The position numbers and the translations under genes were made by a program. DNA of 44,555 nt from an uncultured Pseudomonadota bacterium. GTDB lineage: Bacteria; Myxococcota_A; UBA796; SXON01. Positions within the stretch are counted from its first letter, which is position 1, and the number at the start of each line of letters is the position of its first letter. Shown here piece by piece: positions 31,879 through 40,862 of this stretch. Under the pieces are notes generated by a model, which had not been told where the DNA came from, ran no database searches, and saw nothing but the letters and a program-made list of their open reading frames with translations. Location: contig CAIMSU010000293.1 in NCBI GenBank assembly GCA_903844155.1, forward strand, positions 1-44,555, in the 5' to 3' direction.

Positions 31879-33504
31879 GTGTCCCCCGCGCCACCTGCAC
31901 TCGCGCTGCTGCTCGTGCTCGCAGCCTGCGCCGGCCACGACTCGCCCGCCCCGACGACCGTGGACTCCGCCGACCCCACCCGCGACTCCCCGGCCGACTC
32001 CGCCTCGGACTCATCCCGTGACACGGCGACCGACTCTGGGACCGACAGCGCCGCGGACTCGTCCGTCGACACCGCCTCCGCCTCCTCCGAAGGCCTCGCC
32101 GGCGGCTGGTCGATCGAGCACTCGGCCACCCTCGACGGCGCCCTGTTCATCCACCCCGTCACGACGGACAAGGACGGCGGCATCGTCGCCGCGCGCGTCG
32201 CCTCGGCCCTCGGTGGCCTCGGCATCGCCGCGACCAGCGACTCCCGCGGCGCCCTCATCACGCCCACCCGCATGTCCGACGGCACCTACGTCGACGAGGT
32301 CGCTGATTTTGTCGTCGACGACCTGTACGGCGCCCTCGCGCAGGCCGGCGCCCCCGATCAAGGCCTCCTCGGCACGAACACGCTCGTCCTCACCAGCGTC
32401 CACCGCTTTGGTCTCTATGTCGCCGAGGCCCTCCACGCGCGCCTGCTGCCGCTCCAATTCATGACGTTCGCGGCCGACTGGTCGCAGGTCCAGAGCGCCG
32501 CGACCCGGTCCACGCTCATCGTCGGCCAGGACAGCGACTACGACGGCCTGTGGCTCTGGAACAAGCTCGCAGCCGGCACCCCGGGCACCCCCCAAGCCAC
32601 GCTCCCCCCGGCCTACCTGCGCGCCCTCGCCCAGGCCGACCACGTCGTCATCGTGCAGCCCGACGACAACTGGGCGTACTGCACCGACAGTTACTGCTCG
32701 GACGTCGTGAACGAGGTCTACACCGGCGCCGGGCCACCGGTCTACCTGCACACGTCACTCACCCGGAGCCACGCCAATAATCCGGGCACCGCGCTGTACG
32801 CCGAGGCGGTCGGCGCTGGCCTCGTGGTGAAAGCCATGGACGCAGACGTCGCCAACCTGAAACAGTGGGAGTGGGGCGTGCCCGACACCACTGTCGCCAA
32901 CGTCCGGCAGGCCTGGGTGGACCTCGGAAAACCCCCGGAGAACCTGGTGGTGATCGCCGGTGGTGTCGTCGACATGTACGGCTGGACGCCCTGGGTATGG
33001 AAGGCGTACCTGGACCACAACGGCGTCGCGCCACGGGGCATCGACGTCCTCTCCTACTGGGCGGCAGAACCCCAGCTTGAACGTGCGGGAGCCGTCCTCC
33101 CCATCCCGTCCTACTCGTACTACCAGGCCGCCTGGCACCCCCTCGACGACGACACCCGCGCGCTCCTCGACGACGTCTGCGGGGGCGCCCCCTGCAACCC
33201 CAGCTTTGCAGCCAACAGTCGCGCCTTCGTCAACGGCATCGGGTCCTCCCAGGACGTCGGTGGCGTGCAGGCCATGATGACCGACTATGGCCTCGATCAG
33301 GCCAACGGCGCCTGGTACGGCTACGGCATCAACGCAGAGGGCACCTCGCCCTGGACCGGCTGGACCGGCGAGACTGTCCCCTACGCCTGGGAAGAGACCG
33401 CCTTGTCCCTGCAGGATCCCGCGCAAGTGCCCTATCTCGGCATGGCCTGGTCCCCGCTCACGGTCGACGACGTGTGTGGCCTGGGGCGGTTTGTGTGTGA
33501 GTGA
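31879..33504 (+). CDS. large lipoprotein of unknown function
   Basis: 541 aa from GTG 31879, preceded by GGAG at 5-6 nt. The signal peptide ends in lipobox LAAC (Cys16), followed by a Ser/Asp/Ala/Thr-rich linker to about residue 75. The body (80-540) is a mixed alpha/beta domain rich in Trp and Tyr (QPDDNWAYC, DMYGWTPWVWKAYL, GAWYGYGINAEGTSPW). It has paired cysteines (CTDSYC, CGGAPC) that suggest disulfides outside the cytoplasm. No catalytic family recognised. It is divergent from the pseudokinase operon with an 82-bp spacer. Confidence 0.78.
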   Translation: MSPAPPALALLLVLAACAGHDSPAPTTVDSADPTRDSPADSASDSSRDTATDSGTDSAADSSVDTASASSEGLAGGWSIEHSATLDGALFIHPVTTDKDGGIVAARVASALGGLGIAATSDSRGALITPTRMSDGTYVDEVADFVVDDLYGALAQAGAPDQGLLGTNTLVLTSVHRFGLYVAEALHARLLPLQFMTFAADWSQVQSAATRSTLIVGQDSDYDGLWLWNKLAAGTPGTPQATLPPAYLRALAQADHVVIVQPDDNWAYCTDSYCSDVVNEVYTGAGPPVYLHTSLTRSHANNPGTALYAEAVGAGLVVKAMDADVANLKQWEWGVPDTTVANVRQAWVDLGKPPENLVVIAGGVVDMYGWTPWVWKAYLDHNGVAPRGIDVLSYWAAEPQLERAGAVLPIPSYSYYQAAWHPLDDDTRALLDDVCGGAPCNPSFAANSRAFVNGIGSSQDVGGVQAMMTDYGLDQANGAWYGYGINAEGTSPWTGWTGETVPYAWEETALSLQDPAQVPYLGMAWSPLTVDDVCGLGRFVCE

Positions 33505-33539
33505 TTCGTCGCGGGTTTTGTCGCGTCATTTGGGCAGGC

Positions 33540-34190
33540 CTACCGCGCAGACCTGACAATCCGCAAGTGGCTGACCGCTTTGGAAGGCGTGAACTCCACA
33601 CATTCGTACCGCTCCTCAACACCGCCGAGGTCCTCGAAGATGCGCTCGCCCTGGCCCATCAGGAGGGGCACCTGTACGAGGTGCAGCTCGTCGATGAGGC
33701 CCGCCTTGAGGTACTGACGGACCGTCGCCGCTCCGCCCGCGATTCGGACGTCCTTGCCGTTCGCCGCCGCAAAGGCCTGTTCCAGGGCGGATTCGATCCC
33801 GTCGTTCACGAAGGTGAAGCTGGTGCCGCCTTCCATCTCCAAAGCTGACTTGTGCTCATGCGTCAGCACGAACACCGGGTGGTGGTACGGGGGGTTGTCG
33901 CCCCACCACCCGCGCCAGGCCGGTTTGTCGGCGACGTCCGGCGGCGGACCAAACATGTGCCGGCCCATGATGCTGGCGCCGATATTCTCGTCCGCCTTCG
34001 CCATGAAGTCATTGTCGAGGCCCTCGTCGCCACCGGGCCGGCCAAACTTGCTGTTGACCACCCGAGTCGCGAACACCCAGTTCATCAGCCGTAGACCGTT
34101 CTTGCCGAACGGCGCCTGCTGGCGTTGCCCCGGAGCGGCGCTGAAACCGTCGAGGGAGATGGCGAAGCTGCGGACGACGAGTCTGGGCAT
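33540..34190 (-). CDS. dihydrofolate reductase / RibD C-terminal family reductase
   Basis: 216 aa from ATG 34190, preceded by AGGA. It begins RLVVRSFAISLDGFSA, the first strand of the RibD_C/DHFR-like fold. SIMGRHMFGP, then PVFVLTHEHK and VRIAGGAATVRQYLKAGLIDELHLVQVP follow, which are the NADPH-binding strands of the group. PLLMGQGERIFED is the typical end. Such stand-alone proteins are NADPH-dependent reductases of pterin- or pyrimidine-like substrates. The substrate here is unknown. The gene converges with the upstream lipoprotein and is not in an obvious operon. Confidence 0.88.
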   Translation of the reverse strand: MPRLVVRSFAISLDGFSAAPGQRQQAPFGKNGLRLMNWVFATRVVNSKFGRPGGDEGLDNDFMAKADENIGASIMGRHMFGPPPDVADKPAWRGWWGDNPPYHHPVFVLTHEHKSALEMEGGTSFTFVNDGIESALEQAFAAANGKDVRIAGGAATVRQYLKAGLIDELHLVQVPLLMGQGERIFEDLGGVEERYECVEFTPSKAVSHLRIVRSAR

Positions 34191-34418
34191 GAGGTCCTGA
34201 GCGGGAGGAACGCGAGCGGGCCGACGTGGAGCGCACCCCGGCAACGTACCGCGGTGCCGGGCGCGGCCGCAAGCCGGGTCGGGACCCTGGGGGAAGGTGG
34301 TCCGCGTGAGTACCGGGACAGGGCTTGATCCGGCTCGCCAGGAACAGCCACAACCTGGTCGTACGTCATATCGAACCGCACCGGCCCTGCGCCGTGGTGC
34401 GGGCGGATCTCCCACGCC
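34191..34418. other. intergenic region with a short hairpin
   Basis: 228 bases between two minus-strand genes. It holds a hairpin at 34237-34261 (CCCGGCA / TGCCGGG stem) whose 14-nt string GTACCGCGGTGCCG is shared with the intergenic hairpin at 17446-17471. No gene seen. Confidence 0.45.
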
Positions 34419-35117
34419 TCACCCACCCAACCCATCCCCCAACCGGTACCCGATCCCCGCCTCAGTGAGCAACCAGCACGGCCGCGCGGGATCCAGCTCG
34501 ATCTTCTTGCGGAGTTCGGCAAGGTAGACCCGCACGTAGTGGGCGTGCTCGACGGCGTTTGGGCCCCAGACCTCGCGAAGGATCTGGCGATGTGTGAGAA
34601 CGCGCCCGGGGTGGCGGGCGAGCAGGGCCAGCAGTCGGAATTCCGTTGGCGTGAGGCGGATCTCCACCTCTGAGCGCGTGACCCTTCGGCGCTCCAGATC
34701 GATGGTCAGGGCGCCGAGGACGACGACGGGCGCGCTCTCCGCGGGTGTGGCGGCGTGGCGCAGGGCGACGCGCAACCGGGCGAGCAGCTCACCCGTGGAG
34801 AACGGCTTGGTGACGTAGTCGTCGGCACCGGCGTCCAACGCCGTGATCTTGTCGTCGTCGCGGCCGCGGGCGGAGACGACCACGATGGGCACACGCGTCC
34901 ACGTGCGGAGGGAGCGAACCAACGCGAGGCCGTCGCCATCGGGCAGGCCGAGGTCGAGGACGACGATCTCGGGGTTGTGCGTGGTGGCGGCGACGTGGCC
35001 CTCGGCGAGCGTGCCGGCTTCGACAACGCGGTAGCCGTGCGCGTCGAGCGTGGCGCGGAGGAGGCGGCGCATGGGGACTTCGTCTTCGACGATGAGGACG
35101 AGGGGGGCGGGGTTCAC
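34419..35117 (-). CDS. kdpE: KdpE-like OmpR-family response regulator
   Basis: 232 aa from GTG 35117, overlapping the kdpD stop by 4 nt (GTGA). The receiver domain has the acidic pair in VEDEVPMRR (11-13), phospho-acceptor Asp55 in VVLDLGLPDGD and Lys104 in YVTKPF. The winged-helix DNA-binding domain spans about 130-230 (RLTPTEFRLLALLARHPGRVLTH, LREVWG, HYVRVYLAELRKKIE). Strand order and VWGPN-type helix match KdpE. Kdp-type systems respond to potassium limitation and osmotic stress. The likely target is the divergent KimA-like gene, through the CTTGA repeats at 36247-36300. Confidence 0.9.
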   Translation of the reverse strand: MNPAPLVLIVEDEVPMRRLLRATLDAHGYRVVEAGTLAEGHVAATTHNPEIVVLDLGLPDGDGLALVRSLRTWTRVPIVVVSARGRDDDKITALDAGADDYVTKPFSTGELLARLRVALRHAATPAESAPVVVLGALTIDLERRRVTRSEVEIRLTPTEFRLLALLARHPGRVLTHRQILREVWGPNAVEHAHYVRVYLAELRKKIELDPARPCWLLTEAGIGYRLGDGLGG

Positions 35118-36175
35118 GCGTGATCCTCCGGAAAGGTAGGAGGAACGCCGCAAGGCAGGACGAGCGAGAAGGCTGCGCCACCCGTCGCGAGGGTCTCCGC
35201 ATGCATGTCGCCGCCGTGCGCGCGCGCGATGCCCCGGCAGATCGCGAGGCCCAGACCGGTGCCCGGGCCCCTGGGGTCAGCGCCCCGCTCGAACGGCTCG
35301 AACAAGGTCGCGGGATCGTTGGGCGGGAGACCGGGGCCCGCGTCGATGACAGAGATCCGCACCCCCTCCGCCGATTTTCCGGCCTCGATGCGCACCGCCG
35401 TCCCTGCCGGCGTGTGTCGGGCGACGTTCTCCAGCAGGTTCACCAGCACCTGCCCGAGCAACACCGGGTCGCCCTCGACGAGCAGCAACGTCGCCGGCAA
35501 CGCCGTCGTCACCGGGCGCCCGTTGAGCGCCCCATCCATCCGTCGCAGCGCCGTCCCGACCAGCTCCTCGACCGGCACCCACTCCTTCTTCAGCGCCACC
35601 GGACCCGCCGCCAACCTCGACATCTCCAGCAGGTTCGACACGAGCCCTTCCAGCCGCTGCGCCTCCTCCCGAATGAAGCCGAGCAGCTCGGCCCGCGCCT
35701 CCGGCCCCAGCAGCACGAGCGGGTCCAGCAACGTGCTCGCGGCGCCCGTGATCGTCGCCAGTGGCGTGCGCAGATCGTGCGAGACGCTCGACAGCAGCGC
35801 GCTCCGAAGCTCGTCCGTGCGACGAGACAGCGCCGCAGCCTCCTCCCGTCGCAGCCGCTCGGCCAACGCACTCACCGTCCAGCCAACGACGAACAGCATC
35901 GCGAAGGTGAACAGGTTGCGCGGGTCAGCGACGGCGAACGTGTACAGCGGCGCGACAAAGAAGAAGTTGTACGCCGCAACCCCGAGCGCAGCGCTGAGCA
36001 GCCCCGGCGCCCGTCCGAGCGCGTACGCAGCGAACACGACCGCGAGGAGCAACAGCATCACCACGTCGGCGTCGGACGTCATGCCCCGGGCCGCGCCGGC
36101 AATTCCGGTTGCTGCGCCGGTCAGCACCGCCGCGAGCGCGAGGCGGGTGCCGAGGGCGTAGCGACGGGGATCCAC
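35114..36175 (-). CDS. kdpD: KdpD-like sensor histidine kinase lacking the N-terminal KdpD/Usp domains
   Basis: 353 aa against about 890 in E. coli KdpD. Residues 1-105 carry four membrane segments of the DUF4118 type (GAARGMTSDADVVMLLLLAV, YNFFFVAPLYTFAVAD). The histidine kinase core follows with His133 in SSVSHDLRTPLATI. It has an N box in LVNLLENVARHTP, a G1 box in DAGPGLPPND and a G2 box in GTGLGLAIC. The ATP-binding and Usp-like N-terminal domains that sense K+ and bind c-di-AMP in full-length KdpD are absent, so the stimulus may differ. Shares an operon with kdpE by a 4-nt overlap. Confidence 0.9.
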   Translation of the reverse strand: MDPRRYALGTRLALAAVLTGAATGIAGAARGMTSDADVVMLLLLAVVFAAYALGRAPGLLSAALGVAAYNFFFVAPLYTFAVADPRNLFTFAMLFVVGWTVSALAERLRREEAAALSRRTDELRSALLSSVSHDLRTPLATITGAASTLLDPLVLLGPEARAELLGFIREEAQRLEGLVSNLLEMSRLAAGPVALKKEWVPVEELVGTALRRMDGALNGRPVTTALPATLLLVEGDPVLLGQVLVNLLENVARHTPAGTAVRIEAGKSAEGVRISVIDAGPGLPPNDPATLFEPFERGADPRGPGTGLGLAICRGIARAHGGDMHAETLATGGAAFSLVLPCGVPPTFPEDHA

Positions 36176-36246
36176 GCGTTCTTGTAGTCAGCCGCGGCAC
36201 GATCCGCGCGCTCACCTCACCAGCGCGCACCATCCACGCGCCAAAT

Positions 36247-36300
36247 CTTGATGCGTCCTTGATCCCCACCCCCTCGACCTTGAGACCGCCTTGAGACCCC
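36247..36300 (+). promoter_or_regulatory. four phased CTTGA direct repeats, putative KdpE operator
   Basis: Units start at 36247, 36258, 36279 and 36290: two pairs with 11-bp spacing, separated by 21 bp. All face the KimA-like gene. OmpR/PhoB-family regulators bind direct repeats at 11-bp spacing, one dimer per pair. The array lies in the divergent spacer between kdpD and the transporter start at 36320. Confidence 0.65.
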
Positions 36301-36319
36301 CGGCCATACCCGCGGGGCC

Positions 36320-38413
36320 ATGTCCATCTACGCCTCCGCCCGTCGTTTCGTTCTCGGCCCGCCCAAGGACGTGCGCGATCCCGACGCCTTCCACCACCTC
36401 TCCCTCGTCGCCCTGCTCGCCTGGGTTGGCCTCGGCGCAGACGGGCTCTCGTCCAGCGCCTACGGGCCTGAGGAGGCGTTCCGGCAGCTTGGCGACCACC
36501 GCGGTCTGGCGGTGTTCCTCGCGCTGGCGATGGTCACTACCGTGCTCGTCATCAGTGCGAGCTACAGCCGGATCATCGAGGCTTTTCCTACGGGTGGCGG
36601 CGGCTACGTCGTTGCCAGCAAGCTCCTCGGGCCCCGCGCGGGCGTGGTGAGCGGGGCGGCGCTGCTCGTCGACTATGTGCTCACCATCACGATCTCCGTG
36701 GCCGCGGGCATCGACGCGCTCTACTCGTTCCTGCCGACGGAGTGGGCCGGCACGAAGCTCGTCGTGGGCGCCGTGGGCCTCGGCCTGCTCGCGGTGATGA
36801 ACCTGCGCGGCGTGAAGGAGTCGGTAACGGCGATCGACCCGGTGTTCGTGCTTTTTCTCGTCACCCACGCGATCCTGCTCGCGGTCGCGCTCGGCGGGCA
36901 CGTGACCGAGGCCGGCGCGGTCGCGCACGACGTGAAGCAGAGCATCGACGGGTCCGTCGCGACACTTGGTGTGGTCGGAACCGTGCAATTGCTGCTTCGG
37001 GCCTACGCGCTTGGTGGCGGGACGTACACGGGCATCGAGGCGGTCAGCAACGGCGTGGCGACGATGCGCGAGCCGCGCGTGGAGACGGCAAAACGCACGA
37101 TGACGCTGATGGGATCGAGCCTGGCGCTCACGGCCTCGGGGTTGATGGTCGCGTACCTGCTGATGCACGTCGAACCCGAGGACGGCAAGACGATGAACGC
37201 GGTGCTGCTGGACCGGGTCGCGGGAAGCTGGACGATCGCGGGGTTTGCCGTCGGCAAGGGCTTTGTGGTCGTGTCGATGGCGAGCGAGGCGGCGCTGCTG
37301 TTCATCGCCGCGCAGGCTGGCTTCATCGACGGACCGCGCGTCATGGCGAACCTTGCCGTGGACTCGTGGCTGCCGCACCGCTTCGCCGCGCTCTCCGACC
37401 GGCTCACGATGCGAAACGGTGTCATCCTCATGGCGCTCGCCGGCCTCGGCGCGCTCGTCTACACCGAGGGCAGCGTCGCAAAACTGGTCGTCATGTACGC
37501 GATCAACGTGTTCCTCACGTTCCTGCTGTCGACGACGGCGATGGCGCTGAGGTCGTACAAAGGGCGTAACTCCACGGGCTGGGTCAACGAGTTCATCCCC
37601 CACGCCGCCGCTTCGGCGATGTGCGCGGTGATCCTGGTCATCACCGTGATCCAGAAGTTCACGGAGGGCGGCTGGCTGACCGTCGTGGCGACCGCCCTCG
37701 TCGTCGCCCTGTGCTTCCGCATCCACGCCCATTACGGCCGGGTGAACGCCGCCTTGCGCGAACTCGACGACAAGGTGCCGATGCCACGCGGGATCGCCGC
37801 CCTTCGCGAGGCCGAAGTTGCGATGGTCGAAGGCGATCAGTTCCTCGACGGACAGGTCCCCGGCGTCGTCGAGCACCACGGCGGCCGCGACCCCGACCCC
37901 GCTCGTCCCGTCGCTGTCATGTTCGTCGGGGGGTACTCCGGCCTCGGCCGCCTCGCGCTCCTCACGTTGACGCGCATGTTCCCCGGTCACTTCGATGGCA
38001 TCGTGTTCGTGAGCGTGGCCGTCATTGATGCAGAGGCGTTCAAGGGTGCCGACCAGATCGCCGCGATGACCGCGCGAGGCCGCGAAAGCCTGCTTCGCTA
38101 CGAGCGTTTCGCCCGTGCCCGCGGCTTCGCGGCCACCAGCGCGCTGGCGATCGGCACAGAGGTCGCCGCAGAGGCCGAGACCCTCGCCGTCGACCTCGCG
38201 CGCCGCTACCCGAACGCCCTGTTCGTCGGCGGAAAACTCATGTTCGAAACCGACGATCTCTGGACCCGCTTCCTCCACAACGAGACCGCCTTTCTCGTCC
38301 AGACCCGCCTCCAACGCCGCGGCCTGCCGATGATCGTCCTGCCCGTCCGCGTCGATCTTGGCGCAGGGCGCGTGCATCCGCTCCCCGGCACCCTCCCCAC
38401 GTATCAAAAGTGA
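36320..38413 (+). CDS. KimA-like APC superfamily potassium importer
   Basis: 697 aa with about 12 hydrophobic segments in the first 470 residues. The family signature GLGADGLSSSAYGPEEAF (about 37-54) matches KimA (YdaO), a K+/H+ symporter. FPTGGGGYVVASKLLGP and AYALGGGTYTGIEAVSNG are the other conserved transporter helices. The C-terminal cytoplasmic part (about 500-690) is longer than in B. subtilis KimA (607 aa) and carries an alpha/beta Usp-like fold (PVAVMFVGGYSGLGRLALL). The last four codons, including the stop, lie inside the hairpin repeat at 38402-38430. Divergence from kdpDE suggests that the two-component system controls its expression. Substrate assignment to K+ rests on family and context. 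Confidence 0.85.
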   Translation: MSIYASARRFVLGPPKDVRDPDAFHHLSLVALLAWVGLGADGLSSSAYGPEEAFRQLGDHRGLAVFLALAMVTTVLVISASYSRIIEAFPTGGGGYVVASKLLGPRAGVVSGAALLVDYVLTITISVAAGIDALYSFLPTEWAGTKLVVGAVGLGLLAVMNLRGVKESVTAIDPVFVLFLVTHAILLAVALGGHVTEAGAVAHDVKQSIDGSVATLGVVGTVQLLLRAYALGGGTYTGIEAVSNGVATMREPRVETAKRTMTLMGSSLALTASGLMVAYLLMHVEPEDGKTMNAVLLDRVAGSWTIAGFAVGKGFVVVSMASEAALLFIAAQAGFIDGPRVMANLAVDSWLPHRFAALSDRLTMRNGVILMALAGLGALVYTEGSVAKLVVMYAINVFLTFLLSTTAMALRSYKGRNSTGWVNEFIPHAAASAMCAVILVITVIQKFTEGGWLTVVATALVVALCFRIHAHYGRVNAALRELDDKVPMPRGIAALREAEVAMVEGDQFLDGQVPGVVEHHGGRDPDPARPVAVMFVGGYSGLGRLALLTLTRMFPGHFDGIVFVSVAVIDAEAFKGADQIAAMTARGRESLLRYERFARARGFAATSALAIGTEVAAEAETLAVDLARRYPNALFVGGKLMFETDDLWTRFLHNETAFLVQTRLQRRGLPMIVLPVRVDLGAGRVHPLPGTLPTYQK

Positions 38414-38430
38414 CGACGTCACTTTTGATA
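38402..38430. repeat. intergenic hairpin element, copy D (perfect stem)
   Basis: Arms 38402-38414 and 38418-38430 pair perfectly (13 bp) across GAC, with core CAAAA-GT-GAC-GAC-GTC-AC-TTTTG. The transporter stop codon (38411-38413) is within the left arm. It ends 63 bp before the MopE/LRR lipoprotein start. Confidence 0.88.
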
Positions 38431-38493
38431 TGCCGATCCGCCGTCCCCCCCGCCGGATGACCGCGCTAAACTTACGGGGATCCCCGGCCCGCC

Positions 38494-40839
38494 TTGCTCC
38501 TCCTCCTCCTCGCCTGCAACCCCGCGCCGGCCCCGGACTCCGACGGCGACGGCACGCCCGACGCCCGCGACTGCGCGCCCACCGACGCCGCCGTCCACCC
38601 CGGCGCGCGCGAGACCTGCAACGGCGTAGACGACGATTGCAACGGCGTCGTCGACGATGGGCTGCCCAGCAGCGTTTTCTACACGGACGCGGACGGCGAC
38701 GGGTTTGGCGAGGATGGAACGGGCGTCTCCGACTGCGCGGTCCCGACCGGACGCGTGCTCTCGGCCGGGGACTGCGATGACACCGACCCCGCGATCCACC
38801 CCGGCGTCACCGAGGTGTGCAACGGCATGGATGACGACTGCGACGGCGTCATCGACGATGGCCTGCCGACCGCGACCTACTACACGGACGCGGATGGTGA
38901 CGGGTACGGCGTGGACGGGACCGCCGTCGAGGACTGCACGGCGCGGGCCGGGACGGCCACGGTGGGCAGGGATTGCGACGACGGCGATGCGAGCGTGCAT
39001 CCAGGCGCGGCCGAGCAGTGCGACGGTGTGGACGAGAACTGCGATGGCCTGCTCGACGAGACGGTCTGGGACGGCGACGTCGTCGACGCGGACGTCCCGA
39101 ACTTCTGCGCAGGCAGGTGTGCGACGACCGTGACCGGGAGCCTGTCATTGTCGGCGGGCGCGCTCACCAGCCTCACAGACCTCTCCTGCGTCACCGCGGT
39201 CACCGGCGATGTGCTCATCCACGAACCGGTGCTGACGTCCCTCACCGGGTTGGAGGGGCTCACGACCGTCGGCGGGGCGTTCACCGTGGAACAGACGGGC
39301 GTATCGTCATTTTCGGGGCTGGATGGGCTGAGGACGGTCGGCGGCGACCTCCTCGTGACCGCCAACCCTGGCCTCACCACGCTCGCCGGGCTCGGCGCCC
39401 TCGGCACGGTCGCCGGTGGCGTCACGATCGAGCGGAACCCCGGCCTGTCGTCGCCCACCGGCCTCGACTCGCTCAGTTCGGTCGGCGGGGCTCTCGACAT
39501 CGAGGACAACGTCGGCTTGACGTCGCTCGCGGGGCTCGACCACCTCGCTACCGTCGGCGGGGCGTTGGAGATCGAGAACAACGGCAGTTTGGCAGCGCTC
39601 ACCGGCCTCGACGCCCTCACCGCCGTCCAGGCTCTCGTGGTGTACGACGACCCCGCGCTGACCTCGATGTCGGCGCTCGCGGGCATCACCTCGATCCCGG
39701 GGAACCTGTATCTTGAAGACGACGACGCCCTGCAGTCCCTCGCCGGGCTCGACAACGTCGGGTCGATCGGGGGGGACTTGTGGATCGATGACGTTGGCGC
39801 GACCTCGCTCGTCGGGCTCGACGGCCTGCACACGGTCGATGGGAACGCCTACCTCGAGGCGAACGACGCGCTCACCTCCCTGGACGGGCTCGATGGCCTC
39901 ACCACGGTGGGGGGTGACTTCGGGACCGGGGAGGCGGACTACACGGGCTACGGCGACCACGCGCTCACGTCCATCGCCGCGCTGCACAACCTCACCACGG
40001 TCGGCGGGAGCCTGATCATCACCGAGGCGAGCGCGCTGAATTCCTTGTCTGGGTTGGAGAATCTGACCTCGGTTGCCTCGATCTACCTGACCTACGACGA
40101 CGCGCTGACGTCGCTGGACGGCTTCCCCCCGATGACCGCCATCGAGGGCTCGCTGTGGGTGGAGCACGATCCCAGCCTGACCTCGATCGCGGCGTTGCAA
40201 GGCCTCTCCACAGTCACTGGCACGCTCGCGCTCTACAACGATCAGCAGCTCGCCTCCCTGGACGGCCTGGACGCGCTCACGACATCAGGCACAATCTTCC
40301 TCGACGACGACCCTGTCTCGTCGCTCGCCGGCCTCGGGTCCCTCACCTACGCTGGCGAGCTCGTCCTCTACGACGATCCCGACCTGACCTCGCTGTCCGG
40401 GCTCGACAGCCTGACCTCCCTCGGCACCGCCTACATCCAGGCCGACGCGGCGCTCGTCTCGCTCGCCGGCCTGGAAAACCTGACCGAGGTGACCGGCACC
40501 CTGACCATCGGCGGCGGATACAGCGAGACCCAGAACGCCTCCCTCACCTCCCTCGCCGCGCTCAGCGCCCTCACGACCGTGGACGGAGCGCTGTTCGTCG
40601 ACCACAACGACGCTCTCACGACCCTCGACGGCCTCGACGGCCTGCGCGAGATCGGCGGCTCTCTCGGGATCGAGTACAACGCCACGCTGACGAGCGTCAC
40701 TTCCCTCGACACCCTCACGACCGTCACCGGCAACGTCGAGATCGCGAACAACCCCCTCCTCACCGACGCCGCCGCAAACGCGCTCGTGGACGCGATCGGC
40801 AGCATCGACGGCACCGTCACGGTGAGCGGGAACAACTGA
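38494..40839 (+). CDS. lipoprotein with three MopE-type repeats and LRR-like (receptor L) repeats
   Basis: 781 aa. TTG 38494 is the only start (an in-frame TAA lies at 38467-38469). The signal peptide is extremely short, MLLLLLAC, with lipobox at Cys8. Residues about 10-200 contain MopE/Ca2+-type repeats (DSDGDGTPDARDC, CNGVDDDCNGVVDDG, TDADGDGFGEDG, CDDTDPAIHPG). From about 215 to 775 come about 20 repeats of about 23 residues of the form LTSLxGLxxLxTVGGxLxIxxN, a leucine-rich/receptor-L-like solenoid. It should be an outer-membrane or surface protein with a rigid ligand-binding rod. TAAACT at 38467 may be a -10 element (weak). Confidence 0.85.
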   Translation: MLLLLLACNPAPAPDSDGDGTPDARDCAPTDAAVHPGARETCNGVDDDCNGVVDDGLPSSVFYTDADGDGFGEDGTGVSDCAVPTGRVLSAGDCDDTDPAIHPGVTEVCNGMDDDCDGVIDDGLPTATYYTDADGDGYGVDGTAVEDCTARAGTATVGRDCDDGDASVHPGAAEQCDGVDENCDGLLDETVWDGDVVDADVPNFCAGRCATTVTGSLSLSAGALTSLTDLSCVTAVTGDVLIHEPVLTSLTGLEGLTTVGGAFTVEQTGVSSFSGLDGLRTVGGDLLVTANPGLTTLAGLGALGTVAGGVTIERNPGLSSPTGLDSLSSVGGALDIEDNVGLTSLAGLDHLATVGGALEIENNGSLAALTGLDALTAVQALVVYDDPALTSMSALAGITSIPGNLYLEDDDALQSLAGLDNVGSIGGDLWIDDVGATSLVGLDGLHTVDGNAYLEANDALTSLDGLDGLTTVGGDFGTGEADYTGYGDHALTSIAALHNLTTVGGSLIITEASALNSLSGLENLTSVASIYLTYDDALTSLDGFPPMTAIEGSLWVEHDPSLTSIAALQGLSTVTGTLALYNDQQLASLDGLDALTTSGTIFLDDDPVSSLAGLGSLTYAGELVLYDDPDLTSLSGLDSLTSLGTAYIQADAALVSLAGLENLTEVTGTLTIGGGYSETQNASLTSLAALSALTTVDGALFVDHNDALTTLDGLDGLREIGGSLGIEYNATLTSVTSLDTLTTVTGNVEIANNPLLTDAAANALVDAIGSIDGTVTVSGNN

Positions 40840-40862
40840 CGGGGGCGGCGGACGCGCCGGCG

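Noticed and set aside
36176-36319. c-di-AMP (ydaO) riboswitch upstream of the KimA-like gene
   Set aside because: The 144-bp spacer has no recognisable conserved core of that riboswitch; the CTTGA direct repeats explain it better.
38402-38430. Hairpin D as a simple Rho-independent terminator of the transporter gene
   Set aside because: No T-run follows the stem and the same element lies in non-terminal positions elsewhere, so a repeat family is more likely.
38467-38472. TAAACT as a firm -10 promoter box before the MopE/LRR gene (also at about 8090)
   Set aside because: No matching -35 at proper distance; too little to list as a feature.
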